A stretch of DNA of 64,000 nucleotides from Owenia fusiformis (taxonomy: Eukaryota; Annelida; Polychaeta; Sabellida; Oweniidae): positions 188,001 through 252,000 of the forward strand of contig CAIIXF020000679.1 of the NCBI GenBank assembly GCA_903813345.2, read 5' to 3'. A program made the translations under genes and the position numbers. Under the pieces are notes generated by a model. The model was not told where the DNA came from and did no database searches. It saw only the letters and a program-made list of their open reading frames with translations. Below, one piece after another: positions 1 to 64,000 of the stretch (positions are counted from its first letter, which is position 1; each line of letters opens with the position of its first letter).

Positions 1-605
1 ATTGAATATAATGTGGAAATAGTTACTTTGATCAATTAAGAACACATCAAAAACAAAATTAGGTCATTGGGATTAAAACTAAGGTCATTTAGTGCATTTA
101 AATTTGACTATGCAGATCATTCCAAATATCATGTTAGGGGTATGTTAGTCTTCAACCATGACGATTTTAAGTATGTTGACCATTCAATCAATCGATATAT
201 CAAAATATCATTAAAAAAGGACACAAACGGCAACATATTGAAAACACAAATCATAAAATAACCCCTAAAAACGTAATATATCAATGAATCTTAATAAAGG
301 TGCTCGTATTGAAAACACAAAACCTTGATGGTATTCAACTCAAATATCAAAACTCTAGTTGTGACTCCCCAATATATGATATCTTTATTTGGGATTTTAA
401 AAGAATAATTCAATTGAACCTAAAGGTATATAAAGTCAAATGATTGTTTTTTTAAATTGAAAAGGGTGTATGTAGGATAGTTTTTTCGTCAGTTTTAAAC
501 CAATCGTTTTGCTATCAAACAAGGGGAGATATTTTTAACCTATCCATTGTATAAGTTACATAATCATTATGCAGTAAAATATTTGAGAGTGACTTAGGAT
601 GAAAA
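1..605. other. AT-rich intergenic sequence, nothing recognised
   Basis: No coding region, hairpin or repeat of note was seen. A 64-codon open frame on the + strand (67-261) has no recognisable domain or splice context and is probably chance. Confidence 0.6.
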
Positions 606-1686
606 CTACACTCTTAAAAATGAATTACTTGTCAATGAGTATTTCCCAAGTATTTCCCAAGTATAAAAATTACTTAAAGTTAAATACTTAGTTTTACTTC
701 ATTTTACTTAGGTTTAACTAAATATTGTCATTTTGAGTTTTTTAATTGCTTAATTTGAGGGGTTAAGCAACACTACTTTTTACAACGTAAACCGCGAACG
801 GGAAGGCGCACGCAGGTTTTTCTCAGGATGTGACGTCATATTGTTCTACTTATTTCCCGGTTTACGTGCATCAAAACGTGAAAATTCAAAGTCTAGGTAG
901 GTCGTTCCGTAAAGGATTTTTCGTACTTTATCAAGTTCGATCGAAATAAATATGATATAGGTCGAATGCATGAATATGTTTGACACAGATCTGTGTATAC
1001 ATCGAGATCATTTGTGTCCAACAAATGAAAATATAACTTGAATGTTGAGGCGACCATTTCATAATCTGATGAGATTACATGCATGGCAATTACCAACATG
1101 CCAACACATCTAAATTATATTATACATATTGTGACACCATAGTAATAAAACTATGAATGCTTTTAAGACATTAAAGATGTTATTGGGTCCTGTTGTATGT
1201 TTTAAGATTCATGATGCCATAGAACACCGCCAGGCTGTGAAACATCTCCTTTGTTAAACACTTTCATCAAATTGTCAATAAAGTAATGTTTTTTTTATAC
1301 TTTTTAAGTAGAAAATAAAACGAAACGCCCTTAAGAAAAAGAAAAAATCATTTTGAGGTTTGCGTTTACGTTACGTCTTAAGTGCTCAGCTTAAAGCACT
1401 TTTGTTCATAGTACGTAAACGGGAACGTAAAGGTTTACGTTTGCGGTTCACGTCATAAAAAATCGTCTTGCTTAACCTCTCTATTATGTAAATGAGTATT
1501 ACAATGACTACAGTAAGTATTTCAATTTCTCTCCTTGCATTAGTTAATTCACCATAAATGAATTACCTTAAAATTATTTTAAAATTATTCAGTAGTTCAA
1601 GATTATTTAAGTAATTTTTGACTTAAAATGAATAGTACAATTTCTCAATATAAGGAAATCCAAGTAATAATTTTTAAGAGTGTATC
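606..1686. mobile_element. MITE with ACACTCTTAAAA termini, split by a later insertion
   Basis: The left end near 608 (ACACTCTTAAAAATGAATTA) and the right end near 1684 (AATTTTTAAGAGTGT) are inverted copies, and TA lies just outside each end. This fits a TA-targeting MITE. The body is interrupted by a 729-bp element at 753-1481. A second, truncated copy of the left half lies at 2426-2650. No coding capacity. The superfamily is an inference from the TA flanks only. Confidence 0.6.
753..1481. mobile_element. 729-bp TIR element nested in a MITE
   Basis: The ends GAGGGGTTAAGCAA (757-770) and TTGCTTAACCTCTC (1468-1481) are inverted with one mismatch, and the similarity continues inwards (ACGTAAACCGC against its inverse). 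The related MITE copy at 2426-2650 reads straight across this point, giving an empty site. TA at 751-752 and 1482-1483 is the likely target duplication. No transposase ORF is present. Confidence 0.6.
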
Positions 1687-1965
1687 TTACAAGCAGTGTC
1701 CCTAAATGGCTAAATGGATATTGATTCCGTCTCTCAGCAATATATCATTTTCGGAGCATCAAAAATAGATTGACTCTTTTGTTTCTTTTGGTGAGAACTA
1801 TCTTATAAGCAGTGTCCCTTTAAAGGGCTACATGGATATCGATTTAGTCCCTCGGCAATATATCATCTTCAGGGGTAGGCATGCATGAAGAATCAAAAAT
1901 AGATTGACCCATTCGTTTCATTAGGTGAGAACTTCCTTACAAGCAGTGTCCCTTTAAATGGGTAT
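1686..1965 (+). repeat. Imperfect tandem repeat, about 2.2 copies
   Basis: The phrase TTAYAAGCAGTGTCCCT recurs near 1687, 1803 and 1935, with shared sequence between (ATGGATAT, AGCAATATATCAT or GGCAATATATCAT, ATCAAAAATAGATTGAC, GGTGAGAACT). Unit length is about 116-132 bp. No ORF. Confidence 0.6.
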
Positions 1966-2425
1966 TAATGTAATTTGTTGAAAATATACTTATAAGATTC
2001 ATATTACATAAAAATAATTCTGAAATTCCATTTTACCGTTTTCAATAAATTTCTAAGTCCTTATAGGTACACTAATGGGTACGGATCCTTTAAGTTTGTA
2101 ATAACGTTCAACAAATAAAAAATGCACTTTATGTTTCGGGTTTAGCCTTCTAAGCATCGGCATCAAACGTGTGATGTAGAGAAGTTGACTGTTGAAGGGT
2201 GATACTTGGCCACGCTGGTTTGAGGATGCAAATGGACGTTGGATGGACATTGGCGCAGAAGCGAGCGGTTAACATTGATTCTGTTATCCATAGACAGATG
2301 AAGCAACATCGCACTACTCCGATGCTTCACTTGAATACCTCCACCATTACTTCCCTGAAGTTAGACTCATCTCTTATTGTATTGTATTGATCACACATGA
2401 CCTGTACATCCACAAGACGAAACAC
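1966..2425. other. Intergenic, nothing recognised
   Basis: Short open frames on both strands at 2053-2390 overlap each other, lack domain signatures and are taken as chance. Confidence 0.5.
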
Positions 2426-2650
2426 CTACACTCTTAAAATGAATTACTTGAGTATTTCCCAAGTATTTCCCAAGTATAAAAATTACTTAAAGTTAAATAC
2501 TTAGTTTTACTTCATTATACTTAGGTTTAACTTATATTGTCATTTTGAGTTTTTTAATTGCTTTATTATGTAAATGAGTATTACAATTACTACAGTAAGT
2601 ATTTCAATTTCTCTCCTTGCATTGGTAAATTCACCATAAATGAATTACTT
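2426..2650 (+). mobile_element. Truncated second copy of the ACACTCTTAAAA MITE
   Basis: This stretch matches 606-752 followed directly by 1482-1565, with only scattered differences. It ends abruptly near ATGAATTACTTA and lacks the right terminus. It supplies the uninterrupted arrangement that shows 753-1481 to be an insertion. Confidence 0.65.
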
Positions 2651-3998
2651 AAATACACATATCTTGGTATATTTGAAGTCCCAAAACGGCTTAGTTTCAG
2701 AAATATCCCAATTTTAAATTCAAAAATGACCGTTAGCTCCGCACCCTCCGCTCATTTGCGCCGCACCCAATATTTCCCACAGGCTCTGTCTGCATAGGGT
2801 GATGACGCTATTTCCATTATTCTACGCCATGTTCCTCTATTTGAAACTAACTTGGAAGAAAAATTTAGCTGATGATCTGTATAAACAATGGGTGCTCCAC
2901 AGGATGGTGTGGAATAAGTCCCGAGAGTTGCCATGTACACCAGAGTTGCCATAGCCTGGTTTATATTTATTCAAATATCAAAGCATTGCGTCAATTATAA
3001 AGTATTTTAATTCGATGAAAACTAAAAAATATCGGAAACGACACTTCCCGTTCGCCATCTTTTATGCGAAGGTGACGGCCGTAACCTTCACGTGATACTG
3101 ACCACTGAAGTTTAAACTTAAAACTCACCCATGATCAAATGATATGACGATCTGCTTCATATAACAGAACCTCTTTTTGTCTTTCTGTGTCTTTTATGGC
3201 TTTTATATAATTATTTTATTACGATCGGCTTCTTTTTTTCCGTGATTTGTTTATACTACATAACAATAGCAATGCCACTATAACAACACTATGGTTGAAT
3301 CTGATTGTGACGTCAATCAGATTCTTAGAATTCATGATAGATTCAGATTTCATTATCATGACGTCATGTCGTGAGATCAAAATATTGTGACTTTGAAAAC
3401 ATGCATGAAACTTTTAATAATAACCACTGTGCAATGCATCTATTACTTGAAAAATTATTCTTTGAAGTTTACTAAGTGATTAAAAGTATACTCACCCATA
3501 ATTAGGCAGGCTTTGGTAGAAATCTGACTTCAGAGTTCAGAGAAAAACACCAATATCATACGATTTCCACAATTCGCTGTCGAGATTCGTGTATCTGTTT
3601 ACATAACAACAATTAGGAGAAATCATAGTGTGACGTCATTCAAATTCTCAGAAAAGACAATGCTATTATAATATGTCTTATGACGTCATATTGCTTTACA
3701 GTATTTCTGAGCTCACACCTACCAACATTGCTTTCTAGACCAATCAACCAATAAATCAATTAAAAAAATATTAAAGTATAAATAATACTAAATTTGGAGG
3801 AAATGCAGAATGTCACTTGACTTTTTGGCGATTTTGAAGTCATTTCTGTACTTCACAGCCCAAAATCAACTTCTTTTTTTTATTTCACACCACCTTCTAA
3901 TTTGCCTAAAAAATATCGTTTATTGTTTATTGTTTCTCAAAAAAATCTCTCAAAATCAGGAAATGGTCAAGACCAGGGAGATTTTGTAGGGCATTCTA
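2651..3998. other. Intergenic; one solo element end, otherwise nothing recognised
   Basis: At 2804-2831 there is a copy of the inverted terminus (TATTTCCATTATTCTACGCC) that also ends the element at 4908-5454. TGACGTCA-like words recur at about 3308, 3358, 3632 and 3680 in two loosely similar blocks. No gene-like structure was seen. Confidence 0.45.
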
Positions 3999-4262
3999 GG
4001 GGCGTAGCCAGCTCTCAGTCATTTTAATGTGATCGCCAAAAAATGTCGGTTTCCAGTCAGGGAGGGGGTGTGATTGTGGAAAAACAAGCCAAAATAAGAA
4101 TTATTTTGAATTTTACAAAAATTGATGCAACTTCCTTCAAAACTGAGCTAGAAGCTTCCAATAAAAAGCATTTGAAAGATCCTATCTTCTTCTTCTATCC
4201 CGTGGTCCTATTTGTATTGGCGATTGCACACAATGACACCCCCCCCCCCCGGCTACGCCTAT
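3999..4262. mobile_element. Short MITE with GGCGTAGCC ends
   Basis: The left end (AGGGGCGTAGCCAG, about 3999-4012) and the right end (CCGGCTACGCCTATG, about 4249-4263) are imperfect inverted copies about 260 bp apart. A run of 10 C residues lies beside the right end. Non-coding; an 82-codon open frame across it is chance. Confidence 0.45.
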
Positions 4263-4907
4263 GCAATTCAGTCACAACAAATAACGAGTGATAGCTTGCA
4301 CTTTCTCCGAGTGTAGGATACATGTATACGAAGTGGGGAATTACTCCTCCAGGGTTCAACGAAATTTTGCTTTCTAAAAGTTTTGAGAAGTTCTAAATTG
4401 TGTTCAGATGATTGTTGAAATGTGATTCCAGAGGTATCTGTGGTGTGGATTTGGGCGATGACATCTCGTGATCAAAGATCTCTATAACTTTATGAAATTA
4501 TTCCGAAATTATTTAAAATATAAAAACACCATAAACATGCGTGCACTCGAGAAATATTTTAACAGAATCTATTTCCTTGAGGAATAAAGTTAATTACATT
4601 CTTAGCCCAGACAAAATTGTTCAATGGTCACTTTTACTTTAACTTTTTTTAATTTTCACTATTATCTGATTACATATTTGAAAACTACAGTAAAATTCTG
4701 ACAAACAACAAATTATTTAAGGAACATCTCTTAATTTATTGATACATGTATTATCGGCGTTCAAAGTATGAGTGACGCAAATACACAATTCATCATTTTG
4801 CTTCATATTTGTTCAAAAATGGCGACAAGGCATGCATACTGACATGATATTCATTTGTGTTATTTCTGTTAAGATTCATGTAACTTATGTTTGTCATATG
4901 GCAAAGT
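4263..4907. other. Intergenic, nothing recognised
   Basis: AT-rich sequence without a supported gene or repeat. Confidence 0.5.
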
Positions 4908-5454
4908 CATGGCGTAGAATATGGAAATAACGTCACAACGCATGCGCGTAAATCGACATTTCATGGTCCAAAGATTTCAATGGAGAGCAGTCTTCATCAA
5001 AATTTAAAATCTTAATAACTTTTGAGCAAATCATTTATTTTTTTAGGATTCAACGGACCCTTGTTAGACCAACGAAGTGTTCATTTTGATATATAAAACA
5101 GCAAAATCCATCCACAAATCTTTCGGTCTTTTAATGATTTAATTTTCGGGATATTTTGCTAAAATCCCCCATTGGCCGCCATTATAAACTTTGAAAAAAC
5201 CCAAATCCTCATCATTCCATATCATTCGTTAAGTGATCTAAACAACTCCAATCGCTTAGGATTCAACGGATTCTAAGAGATCAAACCTAATACAATATGT
5301 TGACAACCTCCGTTTCAATATTTGCCGCATAATCTTTCGGCCTTTTAGGTTATAAATTTGTCAATATTTTGATTTTCGACCATTAATGACGTACTTGGAT
5401 CCGAGATTCATTGTCCCGGGATTCATGGCGCTATTTCCATTATTCTACGCCATG
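4908..5454. mobile_element. Inverted-repeat element with CATGGCGTAGAAT ends
   Basis: The left end CATGGCGTAGAATATGGAAA (4908-4927) is inverted at 5427-5454 with small differences. The interior contains two diverged direct units sharing AGGATTCAACGGA and AATCTTTCGG. A solo copy of the terminus lies at 2804-2831. No ORF, and no clear target duplication was seen. Confidence 0.5.
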
Positions 5455-5464
5455 TACAGCAATC

Positions 5465-6126
5465 CATTTCACCCTTGGTATACGCAGCTAACGAAAATTG
5501 ACCGGTACGGGTCAAAAGCTGGACCGGTACGGGTTAACGGTTTTATTTGAATTTAAAACAGCCATAACTTGCTCAATATTGACTTCCTCGTGTCTAATTT
5601 GAAATACTTGATGCCTCCCGATGCTTTTAAGTACCCCAATTTTTTACAGATTTTTAAACGGACCAAAACTCTCTAAATGCGCATTTATGCTCTTTTCTCT
5701 TGAGAACGACTGTCTCATTTTCACGATAACTTTTATTTAGTACTTCTAACATATAAGATCTATTTTTCCCCATCAAGGTATGATGTAAATGACATGCTAT
5801 TTACATCTTGTGAGTTTCAATGACGCGCGTTTGATTTTATAAAAAAGGCCAAACTTTGTGACAAAGAATTTCCTCCTGCTTGCAGCGAGAAGACGGACCG
5901 GTTCGGGGCAATAACACACATGTATAAAGATTCCTCAATTATGTTAATGCTATGAGAGAAAAGAGCATAAATGCGCATTTAGAGAGTTTTGGTCCGTTTA
6001 AAAAGCTGTAAAAAATTGGGGTACTTAAAAGCATTTAAATTCAAATAAAACCGTTAACCCGTACCGGTCCAGCTTTTGACCCGTACCGGTCAATTTTCGT
6101 TAGCTGCGTATACCAAGGGTGCATTT
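5465..6126. mobile_element. Foldback element with 5-bp target duplication CATTT
   Basis: Long inverted arms run inward from 5470 and 6121, starting CACCCTTGGTATACGCAGCT and including ACCGGTACGGGT motifs. A second inverted block (AATGCGCATTTATGCTCTTT) lies further in. CATTT is repeated directly at 5465-5469 and 6122-6126. A 5-bp duplication with CAC ends is the pattern of Transib/RAG-like transposons, but no transposase is present, so the superfamily is only suggested. Confidence 0.7.
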
Positions 6127-6971
6127 GTTTGTAACGAAATTCCAGTTAGGGATCAATTGTCCACGAAAATTGTCATATGCGTGACCTACATGTAATTAAA
6201 TTTGAAATAAGATTTTATTGCAGTGGAAATTCGAAATTGTACCAATTTAATTTCCAATGTTAAAAAGGAGCGAGTTCCATAATTACATTTCTGCACCCAG
6301 AAGTGCTGACTAAGGGGTCTTATCCCTCTACTAGCGTTGCTGAACATAAAGTAGCCTCGTATTCGCTGAAACTGTTTAAACCGATGGGTCCCCTTTACCA
6401 GAAGGACCTTACCATAGGTTCTTGGCCGATATAAAGATGGCGACACCAACAGAATCAAGCATTACCTTCTCATATAAATAAACACAGATCGATTACCATG
6501 GCCATATTCATTTAAAAATTATTTCTATCGACCTAAGCATATGGACCACCCCACCCTATGATGATCATATATCATCCTTTGGATTCAGCTCAAGCCAAGG
6601 CTCCCCCTACTCCATAGCAAATTTTGCTGATGATTAGAAGTCACTCAAATATCAAAACCCCAACTTGTTTTTGAGAAATAGACAATGAAATTCAGTTCAT
6701 GTTTAATTGCGAAATGCACCAAGAGAAAAATTCTGTTTGAGAATGAATATCATCACTAGCAAAATTAATAGTATAAAATCACTCCTGAAAATGCAATCAT
6801 ATGAAATGCCATAAAAAGATTAAGGTATCGTGGTACTTAACAGGAAATGACAAAACTGGAAGTGACAAAACATGTCCCGGTGGCATTTTTACTTTTTAGA
6901 CATTTTTGAACAAAGATAGCAGATATCTGTTTTGACCTCCAGTCAATTCAAATAGTTCCACATATCATTTA
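6127..6971. other. Intergenic, nothing recognised
   Basis: A 90-codon minus-strand open frame (6186-6458) has no recognisable motif or splice context. Nothing else seen. Confidence 0.5.
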
Positions 6972-7574
6972 CAGGACCAGAGGCCTCATTATCCGGTCGA
7001 CGCACCGCAAATCGCAATCGCAACGTAAATATTTAGCGAATCGTACGCAAAACGATATTATGAGGTCATCTCAAAGGCACTCTAGCGCAAATTCATTGCC
7101 GTTTTGCGTCTTTAGCGCAAATTGCAGTTTTCTTATTACACGGTAGACGCATCGCTGTTTTCATTTCGCATCGCAAATACACTGCTAACCGCACGCAAAT
7201 TGGTATTATGCAGTCATCGCACAGTTGCGTCCACGTAAATCAGTTGATTTTTATGTCGCAAACTCCACTTTATTTGCGGCATCCCTGACCCTGCCGCAAT
7301 ATAAATCGCAAACATATCATCAAGAATCTTGATAGTTTTCCTATTTAAATTAACATTATCGTTGTAGAAATCTAGGAAGTGCCCTTTGAGACATCCAACT
7401 AAAAATAGGTTGAAAAACATTAGAGACACAAATAACCAAAACTTATCAAAATCAAGTCTGAAAGTGCACGATTATGCTACCTTGGTTTTGTGAAATCTAT
7501 AATAAATATCGCAATTCCATTTCGCAAATATCGTCTGCAAAAATTAAAATATTAGGGTTCGATCAAGCTGGAAA

Positions 7575-7907
7575 ATGTGGCGCATATTATTCCAGGATGT
7601 TCACAATAGAAGAGGTTTACGCTTATTCAGAGACAGGAGTCAGCCGTCAGAGATGACTGACGATGAGATATTAAACATATATCGCATGCCAAGGCCACTC
7701 ATTCTTGAGTTGATTAATATATTAGATGGGGATCTAGCGTCAAGAACAAGGAATCCTCAGGCAATTCCATGTCAGCTAAAAGTATTCATTTCATTACGAT
7801 TTTATGCTACAGGTTGTATGCAAATGATAAATGGAGATATATTCGGGGTATCCCAACCTACTGTTTCGAACATTGTTGCTGAGGTATCGGCGGTTTTCTC
7901 TAGGTAG
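7575..7907 (+). pseudogene. PIF/Harbinger (HARBI1-like) transposase, N-terminal remnant
   Basis: A 110-codon open frame from ATG 7575 resembles the N-terminal part of Harbinger nucleases. It has an RxLRLFRDRSQP-type start, a region like YRMPRPLILELINIL, then LKVFISLRFYATGCMQ and a helix-turn-helix segment GVSQPTVSNIVAEVS. It stops straight after the helix-turn-helix, so the whole DDE nuclease domain is missing (family members are about 350-400 residues). I infer a dead fragment. It lies inside the 6980-10012 TIR element. Confidence 0.75.
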
Positions 7908-8020
7908 GCTATATCAGTCGGACTAATTACAAAGACACCGTGTCTTGTTTTCAAGATGGGCTGCCTTCCAGTGACAGATCTAGATTTTCGCAAGATATAT
8001 ATAGGTTATGTAGTGGGAGG

Positions 8021-8154
8021 GATTCAATATGGGTTTTATTATGATGGACAATATGATATTTACCGAGAGCCCGGAGGATCAGAGGGAAATACCAAATTGT
8101 CCCTCACAATATGTGAAATATCAAATTGTCATGAGGAATAAACCCATATTTAAT
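8021..8154. repeat. Imperfect hairpin, about 135 bp
   Basis: GGGATTCAATATGGGTTTTA near 8021 is inverted near 8154 (AATAAACCCATATTTAATCCC), with further matches inwards around TGATATTT. Probably a small hairpin MITE. Confidence 0.45.
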
Positions 8155-8583
8155 CCCGACCAGTAAATTAGCTTTTTATTCCATGATATTCATAACTGTT
8201 TTCATAAAATCATTAGTTAGATTTTTCTATGAAAAAATGGTATATTTAATCAAGAAAATATGACTTAGCTTTATGATATTTTTAAATATAAAAAATTATT
8301 GTACATGTGTAACATAAACACATCAACATCAAAACATTCAGCAATACATAAGCATTTTTGTCTGTGTCAGAGCGATGATGATAAAACTGGAATTAGTTTT
8401 TCACATAAGAACATCATTTTAGCATGCTATATCGACCCAACTGATTGAAAGAGGAAGCTTTTTTTGGCAAAAATTTTCAATACGATTTTTTCTCAATATC
8501 AAAAATATTCCCGGTTATTCATCGGGAATTAGTAGTATCATGGGATAAATAGAGATTATCCTATATGAGGTTCAGGATATTGA

Positions 8584-8880
8584 ACTATAGGATGATCTGT
8601 TTATCCCATACCAATCGTGGTCATTTTGTTCACGATGTTCAATTGGCCGGAGTTCAGAAAATGTCCAACAAACCGTAAGAATTCATTTAGAATAGCCTGA
8701 TTTTCAGATATTCATCCACATTTATTTAATCCCAATATCATGAACCGACTATAGGATGATCTGTTTATCCCATACCAATCTTGGTCATTTTGTTCACGCT
8801 GTTCAATTGACCAGAGTTCAGAAAATGTCCAACCAACCGTAAGAATTCATTTAGAATAGCCTGATTTTCAGATATTCGGG
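8584..8880 (+). repeat. Two direct copies, period 164 bp
   Basis: ACTATAGGATGATCTGTTTA starts at 8584 and again at 8748. The two copies agree over about 130 bp with only a few substitutions, through CCTGATTTTCAGATATTC. Non-coding. Confidence 0.75.
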
Positions 8881-9084
8881 ATACGCTCATTTCCTTCCTT
8901 CAAACAGATCGCGATTGTCTGCCTTTTCTCCATTAACGTTTACAGTAATTATGCGCATGTTACAAAAATGAACCAATATGCGAACGGCGATTATGACGTC
9001 AGCGGGCAGATATACTATATTAAGAGGGACGTATAGCTATATCTGACCGCTGATGAAAATATATAGAGGTTATTTAATGGGAGG

Positions 9085-9194
9085 TTTTTGATACAGGGTA
9101 TATCTGAGGGAAATACAATATATCAACCCGAGGGACCGTAGGGACCGAGGGTTGATATATTGTATTTACCGAGGGATATACCCTGTATCAAAAA
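9085..9194. repeat. Long near-perfect palindrome
   Basis: The left arm 9085-9129 (TTTTTGATACAGGGTATATC inward) is the inverse of 9149-9194 with few mismatches, around a 19-bp loop containing GAGGGACCGTAGGGACCGAG. It would form a stable hairpin and is typical of a small palindromic MITE. Confidence 0.75.
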
Positions 9195-9303
9195 TCGAGC
9201 ATCTAATAACTGATTTATTCTATACTTAGTAGATTGTGAGGAATAATAGCAAAGTCCCCTTGCTCAGTATCTACTCCCTGAATTTATGACGTCGTAGATC
9301 TGC

Positions 9304-9333
9304 TGAGCGGGAGATATATATATCTCCCGCTCA
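9304..9333. repeat. Perfect 30-bp palindrome
   Basis: TGAGCGGGAGATATA is followed immediately by its exact inverse. An imperfect relative (AGCGGGCAGATATA ... TATATCTGACCGCT) lies at about 9001-9052. Confidence 0.8.
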
Positions 9334-9540
9334 CGTCACATATCAGTTATATTCCCGCATGTTATATACCTATAACACTACTAAGTATGGAATAAAAGTT
9401 TTTACAAACCAGCTTTATGTACCTATAACACGTCCAAGTATGGGATAAATATTTTTACATCCTTGAGATTTAAATGGATAAAACTAATTATACCATACTT
9501 GGGCGTGTTTCAGCGTGTTTCTGACCGGGCTAATATATTA

Positions 9541-9800
9541 AGTCAAGTATACACTAATGGGGCAAAAATCCCACTTGCCCCATTGAGTTCCAACTTTCCC
9601 ATCGAATAACGACGGTGTTCCATGGGAACTTGATGACTTTGCCCCATTGAGTCCCCATCATGCCCAATCAAGCCCTACGGAGTCCCATCAAATCCCACCT
9701 TGGCCCATTGGAATACGTCGAATTTTGCCCCATCGAATCCCACCTGGTCCCACGCGGTACCTCATGTGACCTTATGGGACTCGATGAGGCAAGATGGGGC
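9541..9800 (+). repeat. Degenerate TGCCCCAT / AATCCCA repeat
   Basis: Variants of TTGCCCCATTGAGTCCCA and CATCGAATCCCACC recur about eight times at irregular spacing, with some inverted (GATGGGGCAAAATCGAT near the end). This is cryptic simple sequence rather than a gene; the 81-codon frame inside has no domain. Confidence 0.5.
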
Positions 9801-10020
9801 AAAATCGATAAATCTATTTTGAGCTCTAAGTTTAAATTTCCCGCGTTTCCAATTTATTTGCGATTAGCATACTATTGCGTCTGCGTTGCGTCTGCGTTTG
9901 CGTGAAGCGCGTAATACAACGCAAACCATGATTTGCGCTTGCGAATAATGTTGATTCGCAAGCGCAACGCAAATCGCAACGCTAATTTAGCGCTGACCGG
10001 ATAATGAGGGCTCAGGACCA

Positions 10021-10496
10021 CAATGTACATGGTCAGAATTGCCCTAAACATGATGCAAAACTTTAAAATGCCACATTAACCTGCCTAAAGACATTCTGGA
10101 TATATCAAACTGCTTAAAGTATTATGTAATAAATGTAAATGACTAGATTTGTATATAGTGTACTTATAGTGCGAAGTGTAGTGCATTTACATGTGTAGTG
10201 TAGTTTTGTGTGACTATTGTGATTACCGGAATCTCGTGGTTTGCCTCGTCAAGTCATCATTGGTCCAAGGGTATTTCACTTCTTTCCAATTGAATTTAAT
10301 AATAAATGAAGTCTTTTGAATGAAGGATGTCATGTCGTCACAGGCAATGCGAAATCAAATGTCACTTATCTGTGAAATAAAACGATAGAATTTCGTGATT
10401 CATTGGAAGGCTCCTTTTTCTTCTATCAAACCGGAAGTTGCTTTATTTTTATTTTGCACGTGTGTTTGTTTCATTTTTGAACGCTTGTTATTTAAA
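10021..10496 (+). promoter_or_regulatory. Probable NSUN2 promoter region
   Basis: This interval lies between the end of a TIR element and the NSUN2 start codon. An ETS-type core CCGGAAGT is at 10431-10438, an E-box CACGTG at 10457-10462 and an inverted CCAAT (ATTGG) at 10402-10406; no TATA box is placed convincingly. ETS plus CCAAT without TATA fits a housekeeping promoter. The transcription start is not determinable here. Confidence 0.45.

Positions 10497-64000
<53,504 letters not shown>

Larger units (their letters stand above)
6972..10020. mobile_element. 3.0-kb TIR element with 8-bp flanking repeat CAGGACCA
   Basis: CAGGACCA occurs at 6972-6979 and 10013-10020. Just inside, CCTCATTATCCGGTC and its inverse GACCGGATAATGAGG form terminal inverted repeats, so the element itself is 6980-10012. 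Both subterminal zones are dense in GCAAATCGCAA / TTTGCG motifs. The interior holds a Harbinger-type transposase remnant, hairpins and degenerate tandem repeats. An 8-bp duplication is usual for hAT or P elements and not for Harbinger (3 bp), so the remnant may be a passenger or a separate insertion. Confidence 0.65.

Noticed and set aside
7474-7656. Sixty-codon frame overlapping the Harbinger remnant as part of the transposase
   Set aside because: It is in another frame and shows no Harbinger similarity; the remnant is fully explained by 7575-7907.
10395-10496. Longer N-terminus for NSUN2 starting at 10395
   Set aside because: The extra 34 residues are hydrophobic and unlike the family, while ATG 10497 gives the conserved MGRR start.

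Overview
This is eukaryotic, intron-rich, AT-rich genomic DNA from an animal, most likely an aquatic invertebrate. The evidence is a spliced metazoan NSUN2 gene, a Shaw-like voltage-gated potassium channel, GT-AG introns, and very dense non-LTR and terminal-inverted-repeat (TIR) elements. I cannot name the species. No rRNA, tRNA or prokaryotic feature was seen.

Layout. Positions 1-10020 are intergenic and consist mainly of small inverted-repeat DNA elements. Several have recognisable target-site duplications, and one carries a broken PIF/Harbinger-type transposase. A short promoter-like stretch (10021-10496) leads into NSUN2, the tRNA/mRNA cytosine-5 methyltransferase. NSUN2 fills the rest of the window on the + strand. 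I place 18 complete exons and the first 39 bases of exon 19, with every splice phase matching; about the last 100 codons lie beyond the right edge.

The NSUN2 introns hold three other genes: an intronless 513-codon gene of unknown family on the minus strand in intron 7; a two-exon Kv channel on the + strand in the 21-kb intron 11; and a small, probably secreted, cysteine-containing protein on the minus strand in intron 15. The introns also hold a LINE with two open ORFs (intron 3), a 3.2-kb inverted-repeat composite with a nested CACTA-type element (intron 1), two Mutator-like elements with 9-bp target duplications, one nested in the other and the outer one starting 5 bp after the Kv stop codon, and a 9.0-kb TIR element built from tandem arrays (intron 11).

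The most unusual signal is a recurring pattern in NSUN2 itself. At exons 3, 4, 8, 11 and 18, and weakly at 13, a segment made of one splice site plus the adjoining part of the exon is copied in or next to the neighbouring intron, as a tandem array in five cases (8, 6, 3, 3 and 17 copies; units 68, 122, 143, 118 and 115 bp) and as a single degenerate copy at exon 13. Splicing therefore has to choose among as many as 17 near-identical splice sites, with only one giving the conserved reading frame. All unit lengths except the degenerate one are non-multiples of three, so choosing a wrong copy shifts the frame. I know of no description of this for NSUN2.
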